A stretch of 35,568 bases of DNA, from assembly GCA_011389535.1 (NCBI GenBank), contig JAABUE010000013.1:1-35568 (forward strand), written 5' to 3'. Both the position numbers and the translations under genes were made by a program. The DNA comes from Anaerolineales bacterium. GTDB lineage: Bacteria; Chloroflexota; Anaerolineae; Anaerolineales; Villigracilaceae. Below are positions 1-7,852 of this stretch, in pieces. Under the pieces are notes generated by a model. The model saw only the letters and a list, made by a program, of their open reading frames with translations. It ran no database searches and had not been told where the DNA came from. Every line of letters begins with the position of its first letter. The first letter of the stretch is position 1.

Positions 1-912
1 GATCACCACCGCCTGGCTCCAGGCCACCCGCAGGGACCTGAGCGCCAGGGGCAGCACTCCCTCCACCACCCCGATCCCTGATGGGGTCGGTGATACGATC
101 GTGAACAGGTAGCCAATCGCAAACCCGCCGATAACCGTCCCCGGCGTATAGGGGACCTGGAAGGCAAGGAAGGCGCACAACAAAATACAGACCAGCAGGC
201 CTTTATTCAAGAAAGACAGCAGGATTGGCTTGAGCAGGCTGCGCGGCCGGTTGGGCAGGGAGGCCAGCCCATCGGCCATTTCGCGGGCAAATTCGTAGGC
301 CCGCTCCTCGCGCAGGTAATCGCGGCGGATAAACGGGCGCAAAACCGAGTTGATCAGCCGTGCGATCCGTGCCAGGAAACGCCCCATGGCTTCCACAGAG
401 TGGAAACCGATGTAGAGCGTTATAGCCAGAAGGGTAGCCACCACCAGTAAGATCAGCGCTGCGATCACTTCGCTGGTATCCAGGTCACCACGCCGGAAGA
501 GCACCAGCATCCCCAGCGCCAGCACGCCCAGAAAGGCAGCCATGTCGAACAGCCCGAACAGGGCTGCAGCCAGGGTTACTTTACCGGGCGGGTGCCCCTC
601 TCTGTTGGCGGCTTTAACGAACAGGGCAATTCCTCCCACCCCTGCAGTCGGCATGACCACATTAACAAAGGTCGCTGCGGCTGCAACCTTTGTCAGGTTC
701 AGAATCGATTCGCGCATACCCAGCAGGCGGTAGATTGAACGGTACGTAATGCCCACCAGGAAGAACCAGCCAATCTGGATCAACAGGCCCAACAGTATGT
801 ACCAGAGATTGCCATGCTGTAGTGTTTCGACGGTTTGTTCCAGTTCGCTGAAGCTGATGATCACGAAGCCGACCCCCAGAAATAAAACCAGCACGATCAC
901 GAATTTTCGCAT
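1..912 (-). CDS. YbhN/UPF0104 family (LPG synthase transmembrane-like) membrane protein, truncated at window edge
   Basis: The reverse strand stays open from the ATG at 912 to the window edge (304 codons seen, C-terminus missing). The product is very hydrophobic. It starts MRKFVIVLVLFLGVGFVII and shows about seven membrane segments. Near the visible C-terminus is a SPTPSGIGVVEG stretch, and near residue 85 a PTAGVGGIALFVKAA stretch. These match the family of lysylphosphatidylglycerol synthase membrane domains (UPF0104/YbhN/AglD), which act as lipid flippases or as the membrane part of lipid-modifying enzymes. The substrate cannot be told from sequence. An in-frame ATG lies 18 bases upstream at 930, but 912 is preferred because a TATAAT at 925-920 would start transcription at or just before it. 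The gene lies downstream of the YugP-like peptidase, separated from it by a terminator. Family assignment is fairly sure; function is not. Confidence 0.8.
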   Translation of the reverse strand, partial: MRKFVIVLVLFLGVGFVIISFSELEQTVETLQHGNLWYILLGLLIQIGWFFLVGITYRSIYRLLGMRESILNLTKVAAAATFVNVVMPTAGVGGIALFVKAANREGHPPGKVTLAAALFGLFDMAAFLGVLALGMLVLFRRGDLDTSEVIAALILLVVATLLAITLYIGFHSVEAMGRFLARIARLINSVLRPFIRRDYLREERAYEFAREMADGLASLPNRPRSLLKPILLSFLNKGLLVCILLCAFLAFQVPYTPGTVIGGFAIGYLFTIVSPTPSGIGVVEGVLPLALRSLRVAWSQAVVI

Positions 913-919
913 ATGGGCG

Positions 920-925
920 ATTATA
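920..925 (-). promoter_or_regulatory. TATAAT -10 box placed for a leaderless start
   Basis: A perfect TATAAT reads on the minus strand, followed by seven bases (CGCCCAT) and then the ATG at 912. A transcript starting the usual 6-7 bases after the -10 box would begin at 913-912, so the mRNA would have essentially no 5' leader. No convincing -35 box is seen. Confidence 0.6.
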
Positions 926-930
926 CACAT

Positions 931-966
931 GAAAAAACCCCCGGACTCACAAAAGTTCGGGGGTTT
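931..966 (-). terminator. Rho-independent terminator after the YugP-like peptidase gene
   Basis: Arms 935-946 and 955-966 pair over 12 positions with one G.T pair and an 8-nt loop. On the minus strand the stem is followed by six T's (937-932). The T tract ends one base before the upstream candidate ATG (930) of the next gene, so terminator and next promoter are packed together. Confidence 0.85.
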
Positions 967-1081
967 AGAATTTTTCGCTCTTGCAGGATCTCAGACCCTG
1001 CAAACTTTTACGCAGTTTATAAAAGCTACCGAAAAGATGAGTATTTTCGGGCCTGTCCTGTTCAGATGCAGAAACCCTGTA

Positions 1082-1768
1082 CTATCTGCGACGCCCGCCG
1101 ATCATGCTGGCAAAGTACAGCAGCTGCAGCACGGACGTTAGCAGGGCCGCTACGTAGGTCAGGGCGGCGGCATTCAGCACGTTGTTCACGCCGCGCCGTT
1201 CCTGTTCGGTTTGAACGATGCCGGTCTCGGACAGGAGCTGCTTGGCGCGGGCCGAGGCGTTCAGTTCTACGGGCAAAGTAGCCAGGGCGAAGAGCGCACC
1301 GCCGGAGAAGACCAGCACGCCCAGCCAGGCCAGGTTGAGCATGTTCAGGAACAACCCGATCATGATCAGGATCCAGCCCAGCCACGAGCCGATATTGACC
1401 ATCGGGACGAGCGCCGCGCGCAACCGCAGGGGCATATAATCCTCGGCATCCTGCATGGCATGGCCGAGCTCATGCGCGGCGATTGCCACCGCGGCAACCG
1501 AAGCGTTGTTGGCCACGCCTTGCGAAAGCCGCAGCGTTTTTGAGCGCGGGTCGTAGTGGTCGGAGAGATTGCCGCTCACGCCTTCGATCTTGACGCCATA
1601 CAGGGCGCCGGACGAGACCAGCCGCTGGGCAGCTTGTGCGCCGGTCAGGCGGCTGCTGGAAGGCACCTTGCTCCACTTGTTGTAAGTCGACCGGACGTAC
1701 CAGGAGGCCAGTATCATCAAGAGGAATGCCGGGGCCATAAATAGGAGATAGGATGAGTTAAAAAACAT
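1082..1768 (-). CDS. YugP-like neutral zinc metallopeptidase (Zn_peptidase_2 family)
   Basis: 228 residues, the normal length for this family. An N-terminal membrane segment (about residues 7-24) is followed by a soluble part carrying the zinc motif HELGH (H99, E100, H103) in the context IAAHELGHAMQDAE. Two hydrophobic segments (about 120-165) and a C-terminal one (about 200-220) follow. The arrangement matches the membrane-bound YugP/DUF2265 peptidases, whose substrates are unknown. The ATG at 1768 is preceded by GAGGTG four bases upstream, a good ribosome site. It lies 57 bases downstream of the S41 peptidase stop on the same strand, with a hairpin between them, so the two membrane peptidases may be co-transcribed. 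Identity is secure at family level; physiological role unknown. Confidence 0.9.
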   Translation of the reverse strand: MFFNSSYLLFMAPAFLLMILASWYVRSTYNKWSKVPSSSRLTGAQAAQRLVSSGALYGVKIEGVSGNLSDHYDPRSKTLRLSQGVANNASVAAVAIAAHELGHAMQDAEDYMPLRLRAALVPMVNIGSWLGWILIMIGLFLNMLNLAWLGVLVFSGGALFALATLPVELNASARAKQLLSETGIVQTEQERRGVNNVLNAAALTYVAALLTSVLQLLYFASMIGGRRR

Positions 1769-1790
1769 GTTTCACCTCACAGTAACTAGT

Positions 1791-1813
1791 TCTGTCAGGC
1801 AGACCCTGACAGA
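1791..1813. other. 9-bp hairpin between two peptidase genes
   Basis: TCTGTCAGG (1791-1799) pairs with CCTGACAGA (1805-1813) around a 5-nt loop. No T tract follows on the minus strand, so this looks more like an mRNA stability or partial attenuation hairpin than a full terminator. Confidence 0.5.
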
Positions 1814-1825
1814 GAGAAAATATGC

Positions 1826-3100
1826 CTATTGGGGTGCGCTGCCATTAAGTTCTTCGAGCAGGACCTCGATGGCTTTGTCCAGTTGCGGATCGAGATCGGC
1901 CTCGTAGTCTTCATCGGTGATCTCCACTTCCACGTCAGGCTTAAGACCCTCATCCTGAATGGTGCGTTCATCGGGGGTCAGCCATTTGGCGATCGTTACC
2001 CGTACGGCGCCCTGGTTATCGGAGAGCGGCACCCAGTTCTGCACCGAGCCTTTTCCGTAAGAGACCACACCGACCAGTTTGCCACGTTCGTAATCCTGAA
2101 TGGCGCCAGCCACGATCTCCGAGGCCGAAGCCGTGCCCTCGTTGATCAGCACCACCAGTGGGATTTCTGTCGCCTGGCCATTTTTGAGCGCCTGGTACGT
2201 GTCTCTCTCTCCGTTGCCATATTGCTCATACAGAATGACACCTTCACCGACGAACTCGGATGCAACCTCAACAGAAGTATGCAGGTAACCGCCGCCGTTA
2301 TTGCGCAGGTCGATCACCAGCCCCCTGGGGTTCTGGGCCATCAGTTCTTCCAGCGTGGCGCGCAACTCGGGGGTGGTTTTGTCGCCAAAGGTGGTGATCT
2401 GGACGTAACCAATGCCATCTTCAAGCATTTCACCAGAAGCGCTCTTGATGACGATTTTCTCGCGTGTAACCGTGAATTCCAGCGCTTCGGACTCCCCTTC
2501 GCGTGCCACCGTTAAAACGACAGTTGACCCAGCCGGGCCGAGCACGCGCTGGCGGGCCAGTTCGGCGTCGACGCCGGTCATGTCTTCGCCATCGATCTCG
2601 ATGATCTTGTCTCCCGGCTTCAGGCCAACTTCCTCGGCGGGCGACCCGGGGATCGGGCTGATGATGGTCAGGTAATCTGCGGTAGTATCCACCCATGCGC
2701 CGATGCCTTCATATTCCTGACCTGACAATATCGTACTGGCGGTTTCGTAGGTTTCCGGGTCCATGTAGGAGCTGTGCTCGTCGCCCAGCGCTTCCATCAT
2801 GCCGCGGATGGCGCCCTGCATAAGAAGCAGATCGTCTACCGGCTGGTCGACATAGTCGTCATGGACGATGTTCCAGGCCTCCCAGAAGGGTTGGAAGAGC
2901 GTCTCCAGCTCACCGGGGGTGGTAGATTGTTGTTGTGGGGAAACGGTTGGAGCAAGCTCGGGTGCGCCGGCGAAGAGGGGCTGGCTGGCGTTTGCCCGGA
3001 TAGGCAGGAAGTGTCCGACCAGAAAACCGCCCGAAAAAGATCCCAGCAACATAATGATGGCGACTGCGCCGATCAAACCACCTTGTGCATATTTATTCAT
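1826..3100 (-). CDS. S41 family carboxy-terminal processing peptidase (CtpA/Prc-like)
   Basis: 424 residues. An N-terminal hydrophobic segment (about 8-32) anchors or exports the protein. A proline/glutamine-rich stretch (45-62) leads to the S41 N-terminal helices, a PDZ domain (about 130-215, with PGSPAEEVGLKPGD) and the tail-specific protease domain. The catalytic serine is S325 in EGTASASEIVAGA and the general-base lysine is K350 in SYGKGSVQ, with Q354. Spacing equals that of characterised Ctp enzymes, so it should be active. Such enzymes cleave proteins near the C-terminus outside the membrane; bacterial Prc also degrades tmRNA-tagged periplasmic proteins, which is notable because ssrA lies in this window. 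AGGAGG five bases before the ATG makes the start certain. The YugP-like peptidase gene follows. Substrate is unknown. Confidence 0.95.
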   Translation of the reverse strand: MNKYAQGGLIGAVAIIMLLGSFSGGFLVGHFLPIRANASQPLFAGAPELAPTVSPQQQSTTPGELETLFQPFWEAWNIVHDDYVDQPVDDLLLMQGAIRGMMEALGDEHSSYMDPETYETASTILSGQEYEGIGAWVDTTADYLTIISPIPGSPAEEVGLKPGDKIIEIDGEDMTGVDAELARQRVLGPAGSTVVLTVAREGESEALEFTVTREKIVIKSASGEMLEDGIGYVQITTFGDKTTPELRATLEELMAQNPRGLVIDLRNNGGGYLHTSVEVASEFVGEGVILYEQYGNGERDTYQALKNGQATEIPLVVLINEGTASASEIVAGAIQDYERGKLVGVVSYGKGSVQNWVPLSDNQGAVRVTIAKWLTPDERTIQDEGLKPDVEVEITDEDYEADLDPQLDKAIEVLLEELNGSAPQ

Positions 3101-3353
3101 AGAATCCTCCTGGATAACCAGTAATGGTACATCTCAATAAATTGGGGTGTAGGGCGTTTTGGGCGAGCGTGACGCGCTTACAACACTCCATCTTCCCGCA
3201 TCGTTTTAAAAGGTACTGGTAAATCAATATGAGAGGGTATCACACGCTTATTAAAAAATAATGAATTCTCTATTCCCTGATTATATGAAACGCGTAAACA
3301 TTTTGTTAGAGAGGGAATACCCTGGTTGGCCTGCAAATTGGTACAACATCACC

Positions 3354-3581
3354 CTATTCTTCCTTTTTCCCTTTTTTCGACAATTCTTCCACCCTCCTGT
3401 GCAGCTCATCCAGCGAGTCGTCTTCTTTTTTGAAGGGCTGGCCGATCGAGCCGCGCATGTTCTTGAACCAGTCAGAAGTCGTGCCGCGTGAGCCGCGCAC
3501 CATAGCGAACATCGCCAGGTTGGCCAGGACCACAATCCCAATAACCAGCAGGACCACGAGCAGGGCGTTATCCGTGTTCAT
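3354..3581 (-). CDS. Small single-span membrane protein, unknown function
   Basis: 75 residues: a short N-terminus, one transmembrane helix (about residues 7-30), a basic/polar segment around 31-50, and a charged helical tail (about 55-75) rich in Lys/Glu that could form a short coiled coil. The start MNTDNALL at 3581 is chosen over an upstream in-frame start at 3602 because GGAGAG lies six bases before it. It sits between the S41 peptidase and the HAD hydrolase on the same strand, 66 bases after the HAD stop. I do not recognise the family. Topology suggests a membrane-tethered cytoplasmic tail. Confidence 0.75.
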   Translation of the reverse strand: MNTDNALLVVLLVIGIVVLANLAMFAMVRGSRGTTSDWFKNMRGSIGQPFKKEDDSLDELHRRVEELSKKGKKEE

Positions 3582-3647
3582 GGATATCTCTCCTAATTGC
3601 ACTTTCCGCCGTCCTCGGCTGGGATTTCAACGGCGAAGGTTTTGTAA

Positions 3648-4289
3648 TCATGGAACTGTTCCATTCAAGATCGAAGCTAGATCTCGCCAGTCCCTCAGGG
3701 TGGCGTCTGCATCCGGGTGCGGGGTATCCTGCCCGAACAAGATACTGAACCAACCCGCATCCCGTGCGGCCCTGGTTGTACGCGGCAGGTCGTCGATCAT
3801 CACGCAGCGGGCCGGGTTGCTTTCGCCGGCTGCGCGCATGGCGATTTCGAAGGATTCGGGCATGGGCTTGCAGTACGGCGCCACAGCGTTCACGTCCACG
3901 ATGTTCTCGAAGCATTCATCTACCCCAAGCACTTTCAGAACCCGCCGGGCGTGGGCTGCGTCCGCGTTGGTGAAGATCAGGTTGAGGGTCCCAAGCGCGG
4001 CGATGATTTCACATAGATCCGGGTTAGGCAAGATGAAGTCTCCCAGGGGCAGGTCGTGCACAAAGGCCAGGAAGTCCTCCACGTCGATTTCGTGGTTGGC
4101 TTGCAGTCCGCGCAGTGTGGTACCGTACTGGATATAGTACTTTTCACGTACGCGTGAAATCTCGGCCGGTTCGAAGTCCATCCGGTCGCGCATATAAAGG
4201 TTCATGCGTTCCTTGATGGCTTCCCATAACCCTGTCGAAGAGGGGTAAAGCGTATCGTCCAGGTCGAAAAAGATGGTAGTGAATTGCAC
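3648..4289 (-). CDS. HAD-superfamily hydrolase, pyrimidine 5'-nucleotidase (SDT1/PHM8-like)
   Basis: 213 residues. The HAD motif I FFDLDDTLYP places the nucleophile and acid at D9 and D11. Motif II is in LIFTNAD, the motif III lysine in CKPMPESF, and motif IV is MIDDLPRTTRAARDAGW. The helical cap between motifs I and II has NLYMRDRMDFEPAEISRVREKYY and YGTTLRGLQ, as in the pyrimidine 5'-nucleotidase branch of yeast SDT1 and bacterial relatives. It probably dephosphorylates nucleoside monophosphates or their damaged forms; exact substrate is inferred only. The start is GTG at 4289. A TATAAT six bases upstream implies a leaderless mRNA. It is divergent from mutL. Confidence 0.88.
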   Translation of the reverse strand: MQFTTIFFDLDDTLYPSSTGLWEAIKERMNLYMRDRMDFEPAEISRVREKYYIQYGTTLRGLQANHEIDVEDFLAFVHDLPLGDFILPNPDLCEIIAALGTLNLIFTNADAAHARRVLKVLGVDECFENIVDVNAVAPYCKPMPESFEIAMRAAGESNPARCVMIDDLPRTTRAARDAGWFSILFGQDTPHPDADATLRDWRDLASILNGTVP

Positions 4290-4295
4290 GGATTG

Positions 4296-4301
4296 ATTAT
4301 A
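4296..4301 (-). promoter_or_regulatory. TATAAT -10 box for the HAD gene, leaderless geometry
   Basis: Perfect TATAAT on the minus strand, then six bases (CAATCC), then the GTG start at 4289. The expected transcription start coincides with the G of the start codon. Confidence 0.65.
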
Positions 4302-4449
4302 CCTTTTGCACTTGCGGAAGTAAGTTGCGTTTCGCTCCTGAGGGAACTTCGCACCTTAACTGCTACTCCACAGGCCAACATGGAATACGTCAAAAGTACC
4401 ATTAACAAGAGTGTATATTTCATGGAAACGCAATTATATACGCAGGCGG

Positions 4450-4455
4450 TATAAT
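4450..4455 (+). promoter_or_regulatory. TATAAT -10 box for mutL, leaderless geometry
   Basis: Perfect TATAAT followed by six bases (ATTTTT) and the ATG at 4462. The predicted transcription start is the A of the start codon, so in-frame codons upstream of 4462 would not be transcribed. No clear -35 hexamer is visible. Confidence 0.65.
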
Positions 4456-4461
4456 ATTTTT

Positions 4462-6213
4462 ATGCCTATCCGCGTACTCTCTCCCGAGGTCGCTTCCCAG
4501 ATCGCCGCCGGCGAGGTGGTCGAGCGCCCGGCTTCGGTGGTCAAGGAACTGGTCGAAAACGCCCTGGATGCAGGCGCACAGTCCGTCTCTATCTCGATCG
4601 ATGCAGCCGGACGTAACCTGATCGAGGTGGCGGACGACGGCTCCGGCATCCCCGCAGACCAGCTGGCGCTGGCGGTCTCGCGTCACGCCACCTCCAAGCT
4701 TGCTTCCGCCAGTGAGCTTTTCTCTATCTCCACGCTCGGATTCCGCGGCGAGGCCCTGGCTTCGATCGGTTCCGTCTCACGACTCACCGTCACCTCCCGC
4801 GCAGTTGAGGCTGCGATCGGCGCGCGCATCCGTGTGGAAGGCGGGCAGGAGGGCAGGGTGCAGCAGGTCGGCGTGCCGGTTGGGACGGTGGTGCAGGTGG
4901 AGAACCTGTTCTACAACGTCCCGGCGCGCTTGAAATTCTTGAAATCGGACACTACCGAGCGCCGCGCAATTGACACCTTCGTGGCACGCCACGCGCTGGC
5001 CTACCCAGGTGTGCGCTTCAAACTGTCGGAAGGCAAAAAGATCATCCTGCAAACATCCGGCGATGGCGACCGGCGCGCGGTCCTGGCCTTACTCTATGGC
5101 GTCGATACGGCCAAACAGATGCTGGAAGTTCTCGCGGAAGAGGATGGCCTGGGACTAACAGGGTTTATCAGCCCAACCTCTGTCACGCGTTCCAACCGGC
5201 GCGAGATGACCTTCTTCATCAACGGCCGCTGGGTACAGGATGTCCCGCTGAATGCCGCGTTAACCCAGGCCTATCACACCATGCTGATGGTGGGGCGCTA
5301 CCCGTTAGCAAGCCTGTTTCTGCAAATCGACCCCGCTGCGCTGGACGTCAACGTGCACCCTGCCAAGGCCGAAGTCCGTTTCCGCGAGCAGGATAAGGTC
5401 TTCAGCTTCGTGCAGCGCGCGGTGCGGCGGGCTTTGCTGGCTTACGCGCCCGTCCCCAGCCTGCTGCCAACCACGTTATGGGGAAGCCCCGCATCGCGGG
5501 AAACCTACTCTTCCAATTCGAGCCAAACCGGCCTGGATTGGAGCATGGCGGGGGATGCGAGGCAGGCTGAAACAATGGAAGCAGGCCAACCGGCTGGGAT
5601 TGAAGCGGGACAGTCCGCATTTGTCAGGATGCCCTTGCTACGCTTGATCGGCCAGATCGGAGCGAGTTATCTGGTGGCTGAAGGACCGGATGGCCTATAC
5701 CTGGTGGACCAGCACGCCGCGCACGAACGGGTGCTGTTTGAAAAGTTGATGCTCCAGCACGACAAGCGCAATATTCCTTCACAATCCTTGTTGGAGCCGG
5801 TCAGTGTCACACTACCGCCGGCGCAGGCGGCGCTGCTGGAGGGCCAACTGGAGCTGCTCAATGGTTTTGGCTTTCAGGTAGAACCGTTTGGGCCAAATAC
5901 GTTCCAGGTGCGCGCCATGCCGGCGCTGTTTTCCGGCAGCGACGCCGCCTCCGCGTTGCGCGCGCTGGTGGAGGATTTTGAAGAAGATGAAACCCCGCTG
6001 CAGGAAGAACTCGAAGCGCGCCTGGCCGCCCGGGTCTGCAAGCGGATGGCGGTCAAAGCCGGGCAGGCGCTCTCCGGGGAGGAGCAGCGCGCCTTGCTGG
6101 CCGATCTGGAAAATTGCGATTCGCCTCGCACCTGCCCGCATGGCAGACCAACCATGATCCATCTTTCTGTGGACATGTTGGAACGCCAGTTTGGCAGGAA
6201 AGGCGCTCGCTAG
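4462..6213 (+). CDS. mutL: DNA mismatch repair protein MutL
   Basis: 583 residues from MPIRVLSPEV. The N-terminal GHKL ATPase is complete: E29/N33 in VVKELVENALDAGA, DDGSGI (58-63), GFRGEAL (93-99). A transducer domain and a low-complexity linker (about 340-390) follow. The C-terminal dimerisation domain carries DQHAAHERVLFE, which fits the DQHA-x2-E-x4-E motif of endonuclease-proficient MutL, plus the zinc-site-type CKRMAVKAG and CPHGRP segments. It should therefore be a nicking MutL of the MutH-independent type. An in-frame upstream start at 4411 is rejected because homology begins at MPIRVL and the -10 box lies inside that extension. No mutS is in the window. The GGDEF gene follows after 15 bases, so the two are probably co-transcribed. 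Confidence 0.97.
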   Translation: MPIRVLSPEVASQIAAGEVVERPASVVKELVENALDAGAQSVSISIDAAGRNLIEVADDGSGIPADQLALAVSRHATSKLASASELFSISTLGFRGEALASIGSVSRLTVTSRAVEAAIGARIRVEGGQEGRVQQVGVPVGTVVQVENLFYNVPARLKFLKSDTTERRAIDTFVARHALAYPGVRFKLSEGKKIILQTSGDGDRRAVLALLYGVDTAKQMLEVLAEEDGLGLTGFISPTSVTRSNRREMTFFINGRWVQDVPLNAALTQAYHTMLMVGRYPLASLFLQIDPAALDVNVHPAKAEVRFREQDKVFSFVQRAVRRALLAYAPVPSLLPTTLWGSPASRETYSSNSSQTGLDWSMAGDARQAETMEAGQPAGIEAGQSAFVRMPLLRLIGQIGASYLVAEGPDGLYLVDQHAAHERVLFEKLMLQHDKRNIPSQSLLEPVSVTLPPAQAALLEGQLELLNGFGFQVEPFGPNTFQVRAMPALFSGSDAASALRALVEDFEEDETPLQEELEARLAARVCKRMAVKAGQALSGEEQRALLADLENCDSPRTCPHGRPTMIHLSVDMLERQFGRKGAR

Positions 6214-6228
6214 AGGATGGGGATTTTG

Positions 6229-6855
6229 ATGGATAACTTAAAGGATGAAATCCGGCGTCTCAGCTTCGAGCTTGAGGCAGCTAAAAAAGAGCTGGAAGCT
6301 ACGAAACGCATTATCAGAATAAAGGAAATCGAGCTCGATGCCGTCATTGCACAGGCGGAGGAAGTTTCGCACGTCGACGCCTTGACCTGCCTGCCGAACA
6401 GGCGCCAGGTGATCAAGCAGCTGCAAAATGAAGTCATTCGCGCGGAGCGTTACAAGACGACGTTGTCCATTTCGATGATCGATATAGACCATTTCAAGAA
6501 GATCAACGATTCCTACGGTCATACGGTTGGCGATCAGGTGCTTTTTCAACTGGCAAATATTTTGCAGGAAAGCGTCCGTGACCCCGATACGGTCGGGCGT
6601 TATGGCGGCGAAGAGTTCCTGGTGGTGTTACCAAACACCCGTTCAAAGGATGCTGCAGGACAGGCTGCTCGCCTGTGTAAACGCGTCCGTGAAACGGATA
6701 TCAACATCGGTGAGCTGATCCGGATGACCATCAGTATTGGCGTGGCGGAATATCGTCACGGCCAGGAGAACTGGCAAAAATTCTTGAGCCGCGCTGACCT
6801 GGCTCTTTATGAGTCCAAGAACAACGGGCGCGATCGTTGGTCTATCTCGGAATAA
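6229..6855 (+). CDS. Soluble diguanylate cyclase (coiled coil + GGDEF)
   Basis: 208 residues from MDNLKDEIRR. Residues 1-45 form a charged coiled coil; the rest is one GGDEF domain with the active-site signature GGEEF, preceded exactly five residues earlier by an RDPD inhibitory (RxxD) I-site. The enzyme should make c-di-GMP from two GTP and be product-inhibited; the coiled coil probably drives dimerisation. There is no membrane segment and no recognisable sensor domain. ATG 6217 is also in frame, but 6229 has GGATGGGG at better ribosome-site spacing. It follows mutL by 15 bases and precedes the dehydrogenase gene by 11 bases, suggesting one transcript. Confidence 0.93.
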   Translation: MDNLKDEIRRLSFELEAAKKELEATKRIIRIKEIELDAVIAQAEEVSHVDALTCLPNRRQVIKQLQNEVIRAERYKTTLSISMIDIDHFKKINDSYGHTVGDQVLFQLANILQESVRDPDTVGRYGGEEFLVVLPNTRSKDAAGQAARLCKRVRETDINIGELIRMTISIGVAEYRHGQENWQKFLSRADLALYESKNNGRDRWSISE

Positions 6856-6866
6856 AAGGGTGATCT

Positions 6867-7814
6867 ATGAAGGCCCTCTGGCTGGAAAATAGTCGACTGG
6901 GCTTGCGCAGCCTGCCTGAGCCATCGAAACCTGGTGAGGCGCTCATCCGCATCCGGGTGGCAGGGATTTGCAGCACCGACCTGGAACTGGTCAGGGGCTA
7001 TTATCCGTTCACGGGCATTCCCGGGCATGAGTTCGTCGGCGAGGTGGTCGCCTCAGATGACCAGAGCTGGATTGGCCAGCGCGTGGTGGGCGAGATCAAT
7101 GTCACCTGCGGAAGCTGTGAACAATGTTTGAACGGACGTTCCACGCATTGCGAAAACAGGACGGTGCTGGGGATCTCCAAACGAAACGGAACGCTTGCTG
7201 AGTTCACCACTCTGCCGACCGCAAACCTGCATCGTGTCCCCGCTTCCGTGCCGGACGAGCTGGCTGTTTTCACAGAACCCCTGGCGGCGGCACTCCAAAT
7301 CCAACAGCAGGTGTGCGTCCGGCCTACGGATAGGGTGCTGGTGGTCGGCGCGGGCCGGCTGGGACAGTTGGTTGCCCAATCCCTGGCGCTAACCGGTTGT
7401 GACTTACACGTGGTAGCGCGCCATTCCTACCAGCAAAAAATATTGGTCGATCGGGGGATCCGGATCATCGGCGAAGAGGACATACAACCCCGGCGCTGGG
7501 ATATCGTGGTGGAAGCGACCGGGTCACCGGATGGCTTTTCTTTAGCCAGGCAGGCGGTGCGCCCGCGCGGGACGCTGGTGATGAAGTCCACGTATAAGGG
7601 CGATGTGTCGGTCAATTTCTCTTCCATCGTAGTGGACGAGGTCACCATCGTCGGTTCGCGCTGTGGCCCGTTCGAGCCCGCATTGCGCTTGTTGGAAAAG
7701 GGGCAGGTCGATCCGAGCGTGCTGATCGCGAAAGAGTTCGGGTTGGAAGAATCGCTGCAGGCCTTTGAGCATGCGGCGGGAGCAGGGGTGCTCAAAGTAC
7801 TGGTTAGACCATAA
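6867..7814 (+). CDS. Zinc-dependent medium-chain alcohol dehydrogenase family protein
   Basis: 315 residues, slightly short for the MDR family (usually about 340). The GroES-like N-terminus has the catalytic zinc ligand C35 (GICSTDLEL) and H54/E55 (PGHEFVGEV). The structural-zinc cysteines are C81, C84, C87 and C95. The Rossmann domain begins at VLVVGAGRLGQ (about 157-167). The C-terminal part ends in a normal AGVLKVLVRP. All zinc ligands are present, so the protein should be an active NAD(P)-dependent dehydrogenase of an alcohol, polyol or threonine-like substrate; the substrate is not predictable. The stop codon overlaps the A tract of the terminator serving the converging kinase operon. 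Confidence 0.92.
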   Translation: MKALWLENSRLGLRSLPEPSKPGEALIRIRVAGICSTDLELVRGYYPFTGIPGHEFVGEVVASDDQSWIGQRVVGEINVTCGSCEQCLNGRSTHCENRTVLGISKRNGTLAEFTTLPTANLHRVPASVPDELAVFTEPLAAALQIQQQVCVRPTDRVLVVGAGRLGQLVAQSLALTGCDLHVVARHSYQQKILVDRGIRIIGEEDIQPRRWDIVVEATGSPDGFSLARQAVRPRGTLVMKSTYKGDVSVNFSSIVVDEVTIVGSRCGPFEPALRLLEKGQVDPSVLIAKEFGLEESLQAFEHAAGAGVLKVLVRP

Positions 7815-7847
7815 AAAACGCCCGTCTATTGAAACCGGACGGGCGTT
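7813..7847 (-). terminator. Terminator of the regulator-sirtuin-kinase operon
   Basis: AACGCCCGTC (7817-7826) pairs with GACGGGCGTT (7838-7847), a perfect 10-bp stem with an 11-nt loop. On the minus strand it is followed by six T's (7818-7813) that run into the stop codon of the converging dehydrogenase gene. On the plus strand the tail is less T-rich, but the hairpin may stop both transcripts. Confidence 0.88.
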
Positions 7848-7852
7848 GTGGT

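Noticed and set aside
4411-4461. N-terminal extension of mutL
   Set aside because: Homology begins at MPIRVL and the extension contains the TATAAT box, so it is probably not transcribed.
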